Shown: in pieces, positions 22,326-35,668 of the stretch
Position numbering within the stretch: the stretch's first letter is position 1
How the letters are laid out: each line of letters begins with the position of its first letter
Assembly: GCA_024138025.1 (NCBI GenBank)
Contig: JAMXBD010000720.1
Location: 496,001 to 560,000 of the forward strand
DNA: 64,000 nt
DNA from: Combretum micranthum
Lineage: Eukaryota; Streptophyta; Magnoliopsida; Myrtales; Combretaceae
Direction: 5' to 3'
The notes under the pieces: generated by a model
Told to the model about the DNA's origin: nothing
Databases searched by the model: none
The model's input: the letters and a program-made list of their open reading frames with translations, nothing else
Position numbers and translations under genes: made by a program

Positions 22326-23619
22326 CCATAAGCCCTTCATAGGTGCTTTATGAGCGCTCTACTCTAGCACCATAGGCACTTTATTGGTGCCCCATAGCTC
22401 GCAACATACATTTGAGGTTATATATATCCCTATATATATCCTTATGTGTATGAATATATATAATACTAGTTTTAGTTTATTTCTTTATTTTATTTTACCT
22501 TGTTCTCCATGACACAAATTCAAACACACATGATACACATCAATAACTTAACTTAGATTAAAAAACATTGTGTGTGAATCCTTATATAATAACTATATAC
22601 ATATATATAAGTAAATCTTTGTGGTTTATAATAAAACGTTTATATATAAGTATTCATAAATATATTTATGGAATATAATAGTTAACTTAGAAAAGGTATA
22701 TATAGAAATATTGACTTAAAAATAGAGATATAGAAATTTGCTAAGAAACTAGCAAATTTTGTATTTCTGAATTGTTTACTACCATGACTTAAAGCCTTCC
22801 TTTAGCAAAGATAACATTATAATTTAGAAGTACTCGAAAAATCATGTTGAATCGACTATTTATACATCAAAATAGAGCTAAAACAAATTAGTTCTAAGCA
22901 ATCAAAAGTTTAAATACCTAACTACAAAAATATTAGAACTATTGTAATATAGACTCCTAATTAACACTTATAACAAATTCTTATATTTTATACCTATTTC
23001 TTACTGTATTCAGGTAATTTTGACCCTGATACTAACCTACCTATCGACTACTACGATTGATAGGCAAAATGGACCAATGAGTATATTCCTATAAACTTTA
23101 TACTTGTTTGTGTTTGTAGGAAAATATGATGTTTTATTAATTAATAAATGAATTATGTGTGGGGATGGGAATTTTGTTTGTGATTACTCATGTTTGATTT
23201 TAAATGTGAAATACTGTAATTATTCTTCACTTTAAGAATTTGATTGTTTTAGAATAGTTCTGTGAGTGTATGTTACTTGCTTAGACACTAAAATTAAATG
23301 AACTTAAAATATATTGGCATGATAATTTAATATATGCATGTGTTATACGATTAAAATATTGAAGGTCATCACTACTACATAATGGCTTGGATGGGTTGTG
23401 ATCATAGAAGGTTGCATGCGTACCATAGGTCCTATTCTGAGGGATGGGAACTAAGTCATCTTAGAAAAGACGACCTATCTTCTATGGTTGCATCGGTGCC
23501 ATTTTTTTCAGAGGACCTTGCTTCCGGAGTAAATATATATGTATAACATTATTTTCTATATATGGGAAGAAATTGTGATTTGACAAAAATTGTTTCAAAT
23601 CCTGAAGTAGTACGGTTTC
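22326..23619 (+). repeat. older large-LTR remnant, part 1 (interrupted by LTR-B)
   Basis: The right half (about 22980-23619) is collinear with the 3' half of the large LTRs, including the TACTACGATTGATAGGCAAAATGG-type block near 23048 and the GGTTGCATGC repeats near 23410. It resumes at 27960 after LTR-B. The left half (22326-22980) is A/T-rich without a recognised feature, and no LTR start was identified. Confidence 0.5.
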
Positions 23620-24838
23620 TGTAAACCCCCGAAAATTTCATAATTCTTAAAAAATAATCTTAGAAGCGTAATATCGAAATACAAATCCCGAAAATCAACT
23701 CAAGATAAAAAAACCAAATTCTAGACCGAGTCAAAATACTGGAGAAGAAACCCTAAAAATCAAATCAAGTTAAAACTTAATTCCAAATAAGATAAAGAAC
23801 GAGCTTTCTGGATCTTGAGAAAACGAGAACCCTTGAAACAAAATATAAAGTCAACTACCGGTATAATCAACGTCCGTACGCCAATTAAATAATCTATCCA
23901 ATTCCTAAAACGCGAATCGAAACGATATATCCAAATACCGCTTAACAACGAGATGATAAAATCCTAAATCCTTCGGTAAAATTTTAGAATCACAAATTCC
24001 AAATCTTCACCAAAAGTCAAACTGAGTCAACTCATAACCCTAGATACGGCTAAATGATCCCGAGAACTAAAAACAATTAAATAATCACGAAAAAAATAAC
24101 ATAAACCATAGACGTCGAGCTAGAAACATAAAACGATCAAAACTCAAAAATTATACGATCTTACGAATAACTCAGTAAAATCGGAAATCAAAACGGAACC
24201 TAAAAGTCAACAAGCCTATAACGAACCCTAGTATTTAAGATCCGGCAATCCCGCGTTTTCAAACCCTAGAAAACGAAATTAAGCCAATAGCTTAAAATAG
24301 TTCGTAATAATATAGAGTAACATAAAAATATCAGATTCACGAATTTCGAGTGTCCTTTGGACTCAAACGGGGACAATTCTCGAAAAGCGTATCCCGGAGC
24401 TCGGAATATTAAAAATATTCCGTTTATACCAATAGACTCGTAAAAATATAAGGATTCCAAAAATATCAGTTTTAGAATTTTTCGGTAGCTAAAAATTACA
24501 GATATCGCCTTAATACGCGTATTTTTATTACTACCGGTACTTTAATTGTCTAGTCTACTATTCATAGTACTTTTCTACTATTCATTACTATTTCACTATC
24601 GCTACTTTTTCTTACACCTATTTCTTACTACCTACATACCTATTTTCTTACTTTTTATATTTCCAATACATCTTTTATCAAATCAAACCTTACATATTAA
24701 TTATTTTCTTACAAATTTCACTCAAAAATCAACTCACTCTCTCTCCAAAGCATCATGGCCGGCGCCCCCTCTCACTCTTACAAACAATTTATTTTTTTTC
24801 AAATTATTTTATTACATCCAAAATTCACTTAAAAATTC

Positions 24839-25064
24839 TATAAATACCCCTTCCTCTTTCATTCTTTCACACAATTCTTTACACTACCAAAACTCTCTCA
24901 AATTCACTACACAAACTCTTCTACAACATTTCCCTCTACCAAAACTTCTTTCACCAAATACCCACAAGAATTTCTCTTTATGCAATACAACTACCATCTC
25001 TCTCAATAACCACATAACCATACATTCACTACCATCTTCATACATACCACAAAATACCTTAGGT
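24839..25064 (+). promoter_or_regulatory. LTR-B TATA box and leader with AGGTAA
   Basis: TATAAATA at 24839-24846, then a pyrimidine-rich leader and CTTAGGTAAA with the GT at 25063. Confidence 0.6.
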
Positions 25065-27392
25065 AAAAATTTCTTTCAACCATTTATCTATTCATGTCAT
25101 GTAACTTAGCATGACTATGGTGTTGTTTTGAAACTCACATGAGTAGTAAAAGCAACAACATGTTCATATTTTGTTCTTGTACATAAGCTTTCTATTTATT
25201 ATGTTGTTATTATTATTGTTATTATTTGCTTCTAATCTAACTTATATTATGTATATTATGTATATATATTTATTTAGAGCATATAAGCTCATTTGTTATT
25301 TATTTACTTTCAAGTTATGCAATTTATTTATTTCATGTTATTATTAAGACTAGTTTTCTAGTCTTAGACTTGTCCATATCAAGTCAAAACAATCTTTTAT
25401 TTATTTATTTTCTTTAATCTTTCGGGACTAGTCCATTCTTAGTCTTGGGATGCCTTGATGAAGCTAAGGCTCCAATACTTGACCGGGATTCCTTGATGAA
25501 GCTAAGGTTCCCAATGCTTGATATTTTATTTCCTTGTTTCTATTATTTTCTTATGTTCTTATTATTTTATATACTCATGATATTTGCATCTTCATAATGT
25601 TAATGTCTCAAGTAATCTAAAAAATAGAATTTTACTTTACTAAATAAACTCAAAGCTAGAATTTCGATTAAGTGATTTATCAACAAAATCATGAAGTTAC
25701 TATCAACAACCTAAGAATAGAGTAATACAAGTTTTCTCAAGTTTTCTTAAAGAACAAAGATAGTTTTACCAAGAAACATAAGCAATAAATTTTCTTTGTA
25801 TTTTATGGTAATCTAAGTTTTAAGAAAAAAATAAATCGTTGATATTAAATTTAGGACTTAAACTCTTTTCTAAACTAAGAAACAAACTAGTTTTCAAAGT
25901 TAATATAAAAATCAACTCATAAAGAACCCACTTAGGAAAAGTAATGATTTTTAAATTTCTAAAAGAAAGAACTTATTTTCAAAAGAATATAAATAAAGTA
26001 AGATTAAATAATGGATTTTATCAATAAAGATGATTCTTTTCAAAGGAAATGAAAGAACAAGTTTTAGAAAACAAAAGCTTATTTTAGAAATGAATATAAG
26101 AAGACAAGACTCATTTTCTTAACCATCCTAAATACAAAATTATGAAAAGGTTTTCATCAACTTAACATAATTGTGATAAATTTGATTTTTAAAGTAAAAT
26201 TTATGAAAAACTAAGGTTACAAGAAAATTTATTTTTCCTTGGAAAAAGAATGAAGAAAATAAAATAAGAACATACTCATTTATAACCACCTAGGAAAATA
26301 TAAAGTTTCTTTAAAATACTTGAAAAGAAATTTTCAAAGTTAAAGTTTAAATGAATTGTTTTATGAAATAAATTGTTGAGACACTACCATTAGGATTTTT
26401 GCATAAAAAGTGAGCTTACCTATATATTCAAAGTGTTTATCAACTATATATTTATATACATATATTGTTACAAAAGGATTTTCTTTAAAAAGAAAGTTGA
26501 GTTAGAAAATGGATTTGCGAAAGTTTAGAAATAATTCGTTTTAAATCTAAACCCAATGTTTTCGGAACCCAAATGACCTTATATGACCAAGATAAGCTTA
26601 GAAATAGATAGATCTTTTGAATAGGTAGAAAACGGTATATTATATGCGAAATTTCGAGTTAAAATGAGCAAGTTATGGCCATTTTAAGTTAGAATTTCTT
26701 CTTATACGATTTTATCGCGATTTTAAGAAAAGTTTAGAATATTCAAGGATAGGAATTTCATGAAGACTTATTCCGGGTATTTCTTTTGTCTAGGTGACGA
26801 AGGACACGAGAATACCCTATTCGAGGATTACTACGACTAAGAAGATAGCAAAATGGACGAGTGAGTTATTCCTTCTAATTTCGTTACCTTGCTTGTGCTT
26901 GTAAAGTAGGAGCATTAGTATACTAAGAAAAGATAAAAACAGATATATTTGGGGAAGTCGGGATTATGTGTGATTCTATGTTTATGCGTGAAATGAGAAT
27001 TAAGAATATCGCAACTTCAAACTGCTTGTTTAAATAATTTTGTTTACTTACTTGTACGATTGTTTATTGTTTGCTAAATTGATTGATCGCCCCTAATAAA
27101 CCTTAATAAGGTTCGGCTTAAGAAAACTAAAATGCTCACGCATAGCACCCGTCGAGTTACATCTATTTCGGAAGGCTGCTACTCCTACACGTAGAGTTGG
27201 ATTGGCTGTGATCGTGCGGTGCCATGGGCCATGTTCCTTCCTAGAGAATCCAAATCGCTCAGGGAAAGCGACTCTAGGTTCGGAGCCGAGCCAACCGAAC
27301 ACTGTGGGTGAGGACCTGGGGAATAGCAGTAGAAGGTTGAGGACCTTCAACCCCGATTCCCTAACCTTTAATACGGAGGGGTAAATCCGTTC

Positions 27393-27421
27393 TATATATG
27401 GTTTCCGGATAACTATATATA
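27393..27421 (+). other. conserved stem-loop of LTR-B
   Basis: An 11-bp stem (one G-U pair) closes a TCCGGAT loop, directly after the GGGGTAAATCCG block. Confidence 0.55.
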
Positions 27422-27959
27422 TTTGCGTAATCATGTGATTGTTGCATTGTATACATAACATATGTGTGAATAAATAAATAAACTTGTTTGAAAATATGGT
27501 GCGAATGAAAATGAATATCTCACTAAGTTAGTTGTAGCTTATACCCTATAGATTTTGTTGAAACAGGTATACCCGTGGCTTAAATTGAGGATCATGACAT
27601 TAAGGACGTCATGGATGGATAGTTAAGCTTCTACGAAGGAAATGGGATCATAAGATGAAGTAATGTTGTAAGGATCTTTATATGAAATGACCTATATGAT
27701 AAGTGATGTATATTTATTTGAAGTAAGATATGCCTCTAAGAATTGAAATGCAATATGTATGTTTTATGATAAGTATTCTCTTTGCCTTGTTACTTATTTA
27801 TTATCAATATAAATTGCGCTACTCCGATGCGTTCCCTTGGTTGTGATGTACGCCTTGTACATGATATGGAAGCCTTTGTGTGACAAAGATAGTCATTCCT
27901 AGGCTTTAGTATTGTGTACGGCGGACTGCCATGTTTAGGGTACCCCTCGGGGCGTGATA

Positions 27960-28605
27960 GTTTCTAAGTGTTGATGTTAGTGGGTATTCCTTTACCCTTG
28001 ATTTAGAGGGCGAAAATTGGATCTACATATGGCTACCAGTTAACTGTATATATTTGTTCATTTTCTTGATCGCACTACATATGTTTGTTTAATACAACTT
28101 GCTTGTCATTTACTTGAAGGTATGGAGGGAGGATTATATCTCATTGAGCATGAGATCGTTCACCTCCTTATGGTTTAGTATTACATGATTGTCTTTAGTA
28201 TCAGCTTGGAAAAGGTTACCCATAAATTAGCTTTATTTTGGGAGGTAGGAACCTATGGGAAAGAATCGAGGGTTGATAGAGTTCTTTCTTCTCTGGTGAA
28301 TCACTCGAGATAATATGTGATAAGTTAGAAAGCTATGTAATATTTTTAAGGCAAGGACCCTAACTTAATACTTTGATATGCCCATCAATGCCTTTGAATG
28401 GTACTTATTATCCGAGATTTATCTATTTATTTAGAATAGAGCTATTTTATAGAATAATCAATTAATACTATTAGGCCTCATTATTTACCTAGTTACGATA
28501 TGCTTTTATACGATATTCAAAACTTTTGAGATATAAGGGTTAATCTTAGCCTTGGTATTATGTATGGCAAAACTGTCCCATTTAGTTTACCTTCGAGGTG
28601 TGACA
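27960..28605 (+). repeat. older large-LTR remnant, part 2
   Basis: It continues the LTR interrupted by LTR-B: GAGGGCGAAAATTGGATC near 28006, the position of the conserved stem-loop (degraded near 28025-28050), and an end of the form GAGGTGTGACA at 28605. Confidence 0.6.
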
Positions 28606-30699
28606 ATTATCAATTCCAAGTAATGAAAATACCTAATTGGGCTCATATTCCTTCCATGGGCCCAAAAGCCTTAAAATACTCTTAATAAGCCTAAATAAGA
28701 AATCAAGAGGCCAATAGCTAAAATATGGCCTAATTTAGTTCTACTTGAGCTTGAACACAATTCTTAGGTCCAATAATCAATATTTACTCTAATTGGACCT
28801 AATTTTGAAATATCGCCCAAATCCACCTAATTTAGTCATGTATTCCTTAATGAACTCAAATTCTAAACCTTAAAGCCCATTACCAAAAAAAAAAAGTGAA
28901 ACACTTAGATAATTTCTTATTAGGCTAACCTAAGATCCTTCGAGGCTCAATACATGTAAATAATAAATTCAGTTTCTAAATTCCATCGGCTTAGTTCAAA
29001 TCATCTAGGCTTAATTACTCTAAATTAACGTAACTCAGTTATAACTCAGGGGCCTTATATTACATAAGACATTATGTTAATAAATTAATCAATATGATAT
29101 AAATCATTGGTTTGTATACTCAATTTTTATACAAATTGATCTTTCTTGAGCAGATTTCGACCGACCTCTTGTCATAGAGTGTGATCCTTTAGTGTTTATT
29201 GATTCATTATTAGGTATGCAGTAACATATGTGTTTCTTGATTAAGATAGGCATTCTAAATGAATTAATATTTAAAGACAATTAATAATAATTGAATGATT
29301 AATTGTGCATGGTCATTCTTAGACTTGGGCTGAGAGATGATAACCTTACTAGGCGATGCTAGTACGATAGTTAGGTGCTTAGGCTATCAAAGATGGCTCG
29401 ATGCGTAACCAATATGGAAATAATAGTCGGATAATGACTACTCATGTTCAGTAAGAAGTTACACTTATATAGTTTGGGATTAAAGGCTCCATTAAACTTA
29501 ACAGTGTGATGGATTGAAATAAGTACAGTTATGTAACAGCTATAACCCCTAGATGCAGTTATTACTTATTAGAGATAAGAGATATAAGTATTCGACATAT
29601 CTATATCAACCCCTTGAGTAGTTGTTACTACTTAAGACACCCATATTCCCATTATGTTGCCAAAGTATAGGTGCTCTACTGTTGTTTGTTATATATGAAT
29701 TAAAGATATAAATTGTTAGTTATTGCATTGCATTTAGATTATGTGCATGTGATCATCTCGTGTGTGTTTGCGTTATTGTGTAGTTGGCTTCTACAAACTA
29801 TTGCTATTTTGTAACGAGCTACTTGATGAGCTTAGTGATTAGGATCGTAGCTCATATCTTGATTTTTTTAGACTTATATTTCTAGAATTGTTATCATCTT
29901 TTGGGCCTAGCTGAGAGCCTTGGACTTGTATTAGAACTTTTAATATATTTCATATACTTTCTTTACAGCTGATATCTCTTTTAGATGTTTAAGGAGACTT
30001 TTAAGACCGATGTTATAAGATATTATCTTTATAATTGGCTAACTCATGGGAGTAGCCTTTTTATAAGATATTTTATAAAATTTATTTTTCATTGCATCAT
30101 TTAAAGTTTTCAAAACTAAATAATGATTTCTAAATATAAAATTGACTAGCAAACAAATTGGATAAACTAGTCTTTTATATTTTCCTTTGCACTTGTGGGT
30201 TTAATGCATATGGGCATATAGACATACATGTAATTGCGTAAAAAGTTGTTGTATGTTTATTACAAATAAATTAAATTATTTGGCACTTATATTGATGATC
30301 AAATAATATTGTAATGTATCTTGTCATCTATTATTAGTGTAGGATTATAATATATAATATATATATTATATGTGTAGATACCTTAGGGCTACTATTGAAA
30401 TAGATAGGCTCTTATGGTAGCTTGGCCCATAAGTTTCAAGGTTATGGTCCCTAGCTGCATATGTACTATGTAAAGATATTGTGAGAGCCTTTGGAGATAT
30501 ACTTTTCTCATTCTCTCTCACTCTCTTATTCTATAGAGATTTTTCATCACTCATAAAAAGGAGTCTATGCACATAACAACTAGAAGATCATCTACCCACT
30601 TTTAGAATTGTTGTGATCCAATAGAACAAAACACTTTCGTTTTATTCTATGCTCTAATTTTCACATATATGATCTTATTAATTTAAAGATTAGGGATTT
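28606..30699. other. non-coding region without recognised features
   Basis: A/T-rich DNA with stops in all frames. It may contain old, unrecognised repeats, but no terminal repeats, coding motifs or RNA genes were identified. Confidence 0.4.
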
Positions 30700-31200
30700 A
30701 GATTTGATTAAATCCAATCATATATAAGCTATATACATGTATAGTGTGTACATATAATACATATATTTGTTAGATATAAATAACATTTATGTATAAATCT
30801 ATATATAATATGTGATTGTTTATAGAACTTTATATATATTTATATGTATACACACCTAACATTATACATGTACAAGTATAATATATGTAGCATATATAAC
30901 AAATATATATATTTTATATATTTTTACACAAACACATATTATTATATATGTAAATAGGTATATTATTATATATGTAAATATGTATAACAAGAATAATAAT
31001 TGTACAATTTTTATATAAGCTATATATAGCTTATAATACAAATATATAATCTACTAAACATTATATAAGTACAAATGTTACATTTGAAACATATATACAT
31101 ATATATATGTAACACATATAATATGTATACATATGTGTTACATATATAACATTATAACTACACAAATATGATTTTTTTTTTGTGTGTGTATGATATATAC
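30700..31200. repeat. TA-rich low-complexity region with palindromes
   Basis: Runs of TATATA, TATGTA and related words. A roughly 27-bp unit containing ATTATTATATATGTAAATA occurs twice in tandem near 30935-30985. Confidence 0.8.
31102..31148. repeat. 18-bp perfect inverted repeat
   Basis: TATATATGTAACACATAT (31102-31119) pairs with its exact complement at 31131-31148 around an 11-base loop. Confidence 0.85.
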
Positions 31201-31663
31201 AATTGAAATATATAATAACTTATTGATATCTCATTCAATTGGATTGATACTATAATATCAAGGAAAAGAGAAACTTGTAGAAAATGCTGCATATTGCACC
31301 ATGATTCATATCAAACCAAAAATAAACAACATAATGCATATTATAGTTTTTGAAATGAAAGATACAAGATATGGCATTTAATAAGGAATAATTACTTCAT
31401 TTATTTTATTTCTTAAATTTTTCTATAGTTGTTAATATTTTTCATTCAGTATAAGCATTGAATATTTTTATTCATAAAGAAAAAGAAAACAATGCTTGCA
31501 AAAATAATGTTGAAATGATAAAGAAACTTTGTTTTTTTTTTCTTATTTATATGAAAATATCAATGTAGTGGGGAAAAATATATTCCCACCATGAGTTGAG
31601 CTTATGAACTCAACCAATCATAGGATATTTTTTTTTTTTTTTTTTTTTACTAATGGCATGCCA
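31201..31663. other. non-coding AT-rich region
   Basis: No recognised feature apart from a long T run at 31629-31649. Confidence 0.5.
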
Positions 31664-32003
31664 CGCACTTGTACTTTCAACTTTTGGCAATTTAATGCTT
31701 ATACTTTCAAAGTATGTGCGATTCAATGTCTTTATAAATAATATTAGATAAACACTTATTTTGATGATGGGATAAGCAAACACTTAGCAAGAAATTGGCA
31801 AAATCTAAAGATGTGGCACACAATTGCCAAAAATAAAAAATATAAGTACTCAACGTATCATTATTCTATTATTAAAATAAATATTTGTTAAATATTATTT
31901 AATAGTGACACTAAATCGCATACCTTGAAAGTATAAGCACTAATTTTAAAATCTAAAGATGAAGTACATAATTGTCTAAAATTGAAAGTATAGGCACTTG
32001 TCT
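31664..32003. mobile_element. MITE-like element with long imperfect terminal inverted repeats
   Basis: The left arm starts GCACTTGTACTTTCAAC and contains GCTTATACTTTCAAAGTATG; the right arm, read as reverse complement, starts CAAGTGCCTATACTTTCAAT and contains GCTTATACTTTCAAGGTATG. The arms are about 110-135 bp long. The segment ATCTAAAGATG...AATTG occurs twice in direct order (about 31801 and 31952), suggesting a composite or partly duplicated element. No transposase is encoded, and no target-site duplication could be fixed. Confidence 0.6.
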
Positions 32004-32796
32004 TACTACTATCTCGATTTTTTTTAATGATAAGTAGTATTCATAGATTTTATGTTTCATGTGTGAGTGACACAATAGAACTTGTATGAAAGAAAAGATA
32101 AATATCATAATTCATTGATTCACTTACAATGCTAGATAGAAAGTGATTTTCTACACATTTGTTGGTTCTAAGAATATCCAAATGAAATAGGCATCAAAAT
32201 TCAAAATTTGTAAGATAGTCCAAATTTTGGGAAAGAGAGCAATAATGCAACTTTGTAATACAATGAATGATCAATAATTAATGTCCTTTGTCCTAAGACA
32301 TACAATAAATACTAAAAACCTAAAATTACTAATTAAAAAGTCCTATCATAAGTTAAATAAAAAGATATTCTCTCTTAATAAAATATGAAAATCCTACTAA
32401 AAAATATTCAAAAGATATTATTTTAACTTAATGAATTTAAACATATTAAAATATATTCAAAAGATATTCTTTTAAGTAACATATTTAAAATACACTAAAA
32501 TATATTAAAAAGATATTGAACACATCAAAGTTAAATCACCAGTGTCAAAGAAGTATAATGGAGCAATGCCTAACAAGTTTATGGTTTATGTTACAGTCCC
32601 CCAGTGAGATCATCTACAATTGAGGTTGAGTATGTACGAATGGTAATAGTTGCTTAATTAGCATTATTATTGACATGAAAGTTAATAAGTTAAGAAATAG
32701 TTTACCAATGAGTTTGTACTGTGAACTATGATAGCAAAAATGTTATCTAACATCCGAAGTATATGAGCTATATAAATTAATGATAGAGCAAGTTGA
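32004..32796. other. non-coding region
   Basis: A/T-rich, with several diverged direct repeats of AAAAGATATT(C/A)-type near 32360-32520. No gene or element end was recognised. Confidence 0.4.
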
Positions 32797-33700
32797 TGTG
32801 ACATTCCATTGAATTAAGGATTTAAATACTTCTTGATAATGTTACAACAATGAAGAATGTAGTAATTATGAAATAAGGTTGATTTTATAGACAAGGTTAA
32901 GAGTTACTTAAACTTTTTTAGCTTTTCGATACTATAAGTATAAGACTTATCTTTTTAGTAATTGTCCAGTGGAGAACTGACCTTTCTTCTGGCCCAATAT
33001 ATATATGTGCATATGTGTGATATCTAGAAGGTTGATATTCACTAAGGTGGAGAGTTACATCCATAAAAAAATCACACAACTTATATTTATGAAAAAATGT
33101 TAATAATGGTATATGAGAGGCAGGTTGTGGATGTTCATACAACATTAGTTAGAATTCTTTTGATCAATCTGTATTTTTTTTCCCCATAATTTTGAAAAAT
33201 CTATTGAAAAAGCCTATTCATCACTTGTTAGCTTCACTATTCACCACCTCTAGGTCATGACATTAAAAGTGGTACTAGAGTAATTTATCAGTTAGATGAG
33301 GAGAGATAAGTGCCAAATGATGCAAAGTACCACACTAATGGGTATCTTTTGATCCTATAGGGAAGTAACTCTAACAATATCCTTAAATGGTATGTTCTTA
33401 GACATAAATGTAAAAACACTGATAAGAAGACATCAATGCTTTTAGTGGGTCAATGTGACATCCCAAATGATTGTCATGTATACTGTGAAATAATAATAGT
33501 AATAACAATAGATAAAACCAAGGTTGTAAACACTTATTCAACATTATTTAGGAACTTTTGAATGAAGTGGTTGAAAAGACTTATTTGTTGCATGTTAGAC
33601 TTGACTATTTACTACATTTAATTAATTTTAAGAAAAGACTTATTTGTTGCATGTTAGACTTGACTATTTACTACATTAAATTAATTTTAAGAGGACATTT
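32797..33700 (+). mobile_element. possible TRIM (miniature LTR element)
   Basis: A first LTR-like unit runs from TGTGACATTCC (32797) to TAGGTCATGACA (33262). It is followed by TGGTACTAGAGT at 33270, close to the initiator-tRNA primer-binding form TGGTATCAGAGC, then about 180 bp, a purine-rich TTTTAGTGGGTCAA, and a second unit opening TGTGACATCCC at 33454. The two units share short blocks (CAACATTA near 33140 and 33539; GACTTGACTATTTACTAC against a similar block near 33230). The second unit's end was not found. Confidence 0.4.
33573..33690. repeat. 59-bp tandem duplication
   Basis: The unit starting GAAAAGACTTATTTGTTGC occurs twice (33573 and 33632) with one difference, inside the second unit of the possible TRIM. 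Confidence 0.9.
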
Positions 33701-34299
33701 TGGTGTTAGTTACTCTATGCATAGAACACTACTCAAGATGGTGTAACATGATCAATGTGCCCTTGCACCTTTCCCTTTCTCTTTTTGATATGTACTCTTA
33801 AGATTGTAAAAATTGAAACAACATAGAATTTAGAAGTTTCTAGTTGAGATCAATTATAAGAATCATTTGACCATATGAAGACAAAAATTTATTGGTTAAG
33901 TTTAATTAAGTTCAGTCAATTAAGCTTTAGGTAACTTAACTATGTGTGTAGAACTTTCCCTACTGTATTATGAGTTAATATTCCACAAACTTATTAAGAA
34001 CATATACAACTACTTATATTGGGGTTTCATAGAAAAGAGTGGTGAAGAGAACACTATTATTATCTCAAAAACGATTTAACATTCTTTATTCCTTAATTGT
34101 AAGTTAATGAATTTATTTATTGCTCTTTGTGATTTTTACCCTAGCTCATCTACACTTTTTCCATATAAAAGTCGAGTAAAATACATTGAAACATCCCAAC
34201 GTGTAGAGGTAAGTTCATTTAAGGTTCCAATATTTTGGAGAAGTGGATCAATTGGGGTATTTATTAACTGTAGAAGTTATAGATAGTTTTATTTATCTT
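33701..34299. other. non-coding DNA left of Copia-1
   Basis: No recognised feature. Confidence 0.4.
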
Positions 34300-34550
34300 T
34301 GTTAGATAGTTTTTTTACAGGTGTTATTTTTTGTACACATGTTCGATACATGTGTGTATGTGTGTGTATGTGTGTAACACTTGAGTGAACCGAATCAATT
34401 AATAAAGTCATTTTACTTTTTCATCTCTCTTTCTCTTTCTCTCGCATTCTCTTACTTTCATATCCGTTGTTCTTCTACATTATAGAGTACTATTTAGGTA
34501 GTCAATCTTGATCGGTAGATCAAGTGTTAGTTTGATTTAAACAACTTTAT
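34300..34550 (+). repeat. 5' LTR of Copia-1 (about 250 bp)
   Basis: It probably begins TGTTAGATAG at 34300 and ends just before the primer-binding site at 34552. It contains a TGTGTG-rich stretch and AATAAA-like sequence (ATTAATAAAG near 34400). The boundaries cannot be confirmed because the other LTR is missing. Confidence 0.5.
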
Positions 34551-34551
34551 A

Positions 34552-34563
34552 TGGTATTAGAGC
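34552..34563 (+). other. primer-binding site of Copia-1
   Basis: TGGTATTAGAGC is one change from the TGGTATCAGAGC form complementary to the 3' end of plant initiator tRNA-Met. Confidence 0.85.
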
Positions 34564-34626
34564 TCAGTGATCCAACTGGTAAACTCTTTTTAGTTGATAT
34601 TTAATTACTTTCACTGTTTGAGTGGA

Positions 34627-34971
34627 ATGTCGAACCCTAATGTTGATCAATCATATGGAAATCCACTTTATCTCTTTAGTTTAAATAATTCGAGATCGAT
34701 TATTACTAATCTTGTGTTTAATGGAGTGAATTTCATGGAATGAAGTCTTTTTGACAAAATTAGCCTTAACTGTAAAGTCTAAATTAGGTTTTATCAAAGG
34801 GACATGTAAGAAATAGGACAATAATAAAATTGAAATTGAAAAATGGAATTACTGTGATTGTATGATCTGATGTTGGATTTTAAATGCTATGTCGAAGGGT
34901 TTCATGTTTCCTAATTTCTCGAAAGATCTTTAGGATGAAATCATTGAAAGATATGGTCAAACAGATGCTCC
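34627..34971 (+). pseudogene. Copia-1 gag, N-terminal part
   Basis: The start MSNPNVDQSYGNPLYLFSLN at 34627 and the SIITNLVFNGVNF segment match the N-terminal domain of plant copia Gag proteins. A stop replaces the usual tryptophan after NFME, and several more stops follow. LTR-C interrupts the sequence at 34971. The product would be the particle capsid. Confidence 0.75.
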
Positions 34972-35668
34972 TGTAAACCCCAAATTTTTGGAATCAGTTT
35001 AGCTTAAAACCCTAATTGGAAGTCAACCGGAACTCTAAAGTCAACAAAACCCTAGTTTGACGTGATAGCTTAGGTCCAACAATCCCGAATAAGCAACACG
35101 AAAAAAGTATGTAAGATTTTAGTATATAGAATAGTGCATAATTACCTAAGAAAGTTTTAAAAGATCAGATTAGTAAAACCGCAAATCGTCTTGAACTTGA
35201 TCGGACACAGTTCTTGAAAAATGTGTCTTGGGGGCTCGAAATGGTACGAATATATACCGTTAGACTCGTAAAAATATAAAGATTCCAAAAATCGGTTTTA
35301 TAATTTTTTAGTAAGTAAAAATTACAGATATCGCAATTATACACGTATTTTCTTACTACTAGTACTTTATTAGTCATATCTACTTTACATTATACTATTC
35401 ACTACTATTCTACACTATTCTTTTATCTCTACTTTTTCTTACACCCACTCTTACACACACCATAACCTATAACCTTTACTTTTTACCTTTCCATAACTTT
35501 ATTTCACATCTACCTTACTTATCACTACATTTAATCAACAAAAATACAAAACAAAACACACTATCTCTCCCTCTCCTTACATGGTCGGCGCACCCCCCCT
35601 CCTACATCTTCCTCAATTTGTTTTATTTTTCTTTTATTTTAATACTCAGAAATCACTCCACATTTTCC

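Larger units (their letters stand above)
23620..27959 (+). mobile_element. LTR-B: solo LTR, large family (4,340 bp)
   Basis: It begins TGTAAACCCCC and ends GGGGCGTGATA, the last dinucleotide being TA instead of CA. Perfect 5-bp duplications GTTTC flank it (23615-23619 and 27960-27964). It is about 0.85 kb longer than LTR-C and LTR-D; most of the excess lies before the TATA box (1,219 bp from the start against about 697). No internal region is present. Open frames inside (24546-25109, 27093-27461) show no protein-family features and are not called. Confidence 0.9.

Noticed and set aside
24546..25109. 187-residue open frame in LTR-B
   Set aside because: Low-complexity Ser/Thr/Leu/His-rich reading of a CT-rich leader, spanning the TATA box; not kept in other LTR copies.
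27093..27461. 122-residue minus-strand frame and 60-residue plus-strand frame in LTR-B
   Set aside because: Both lie in LTR sequence and have no family features.
29100..30440. possible further LTR or transposon
   Set aside because: No terminal repeats, primer-binding site or coding motifs found by eye.
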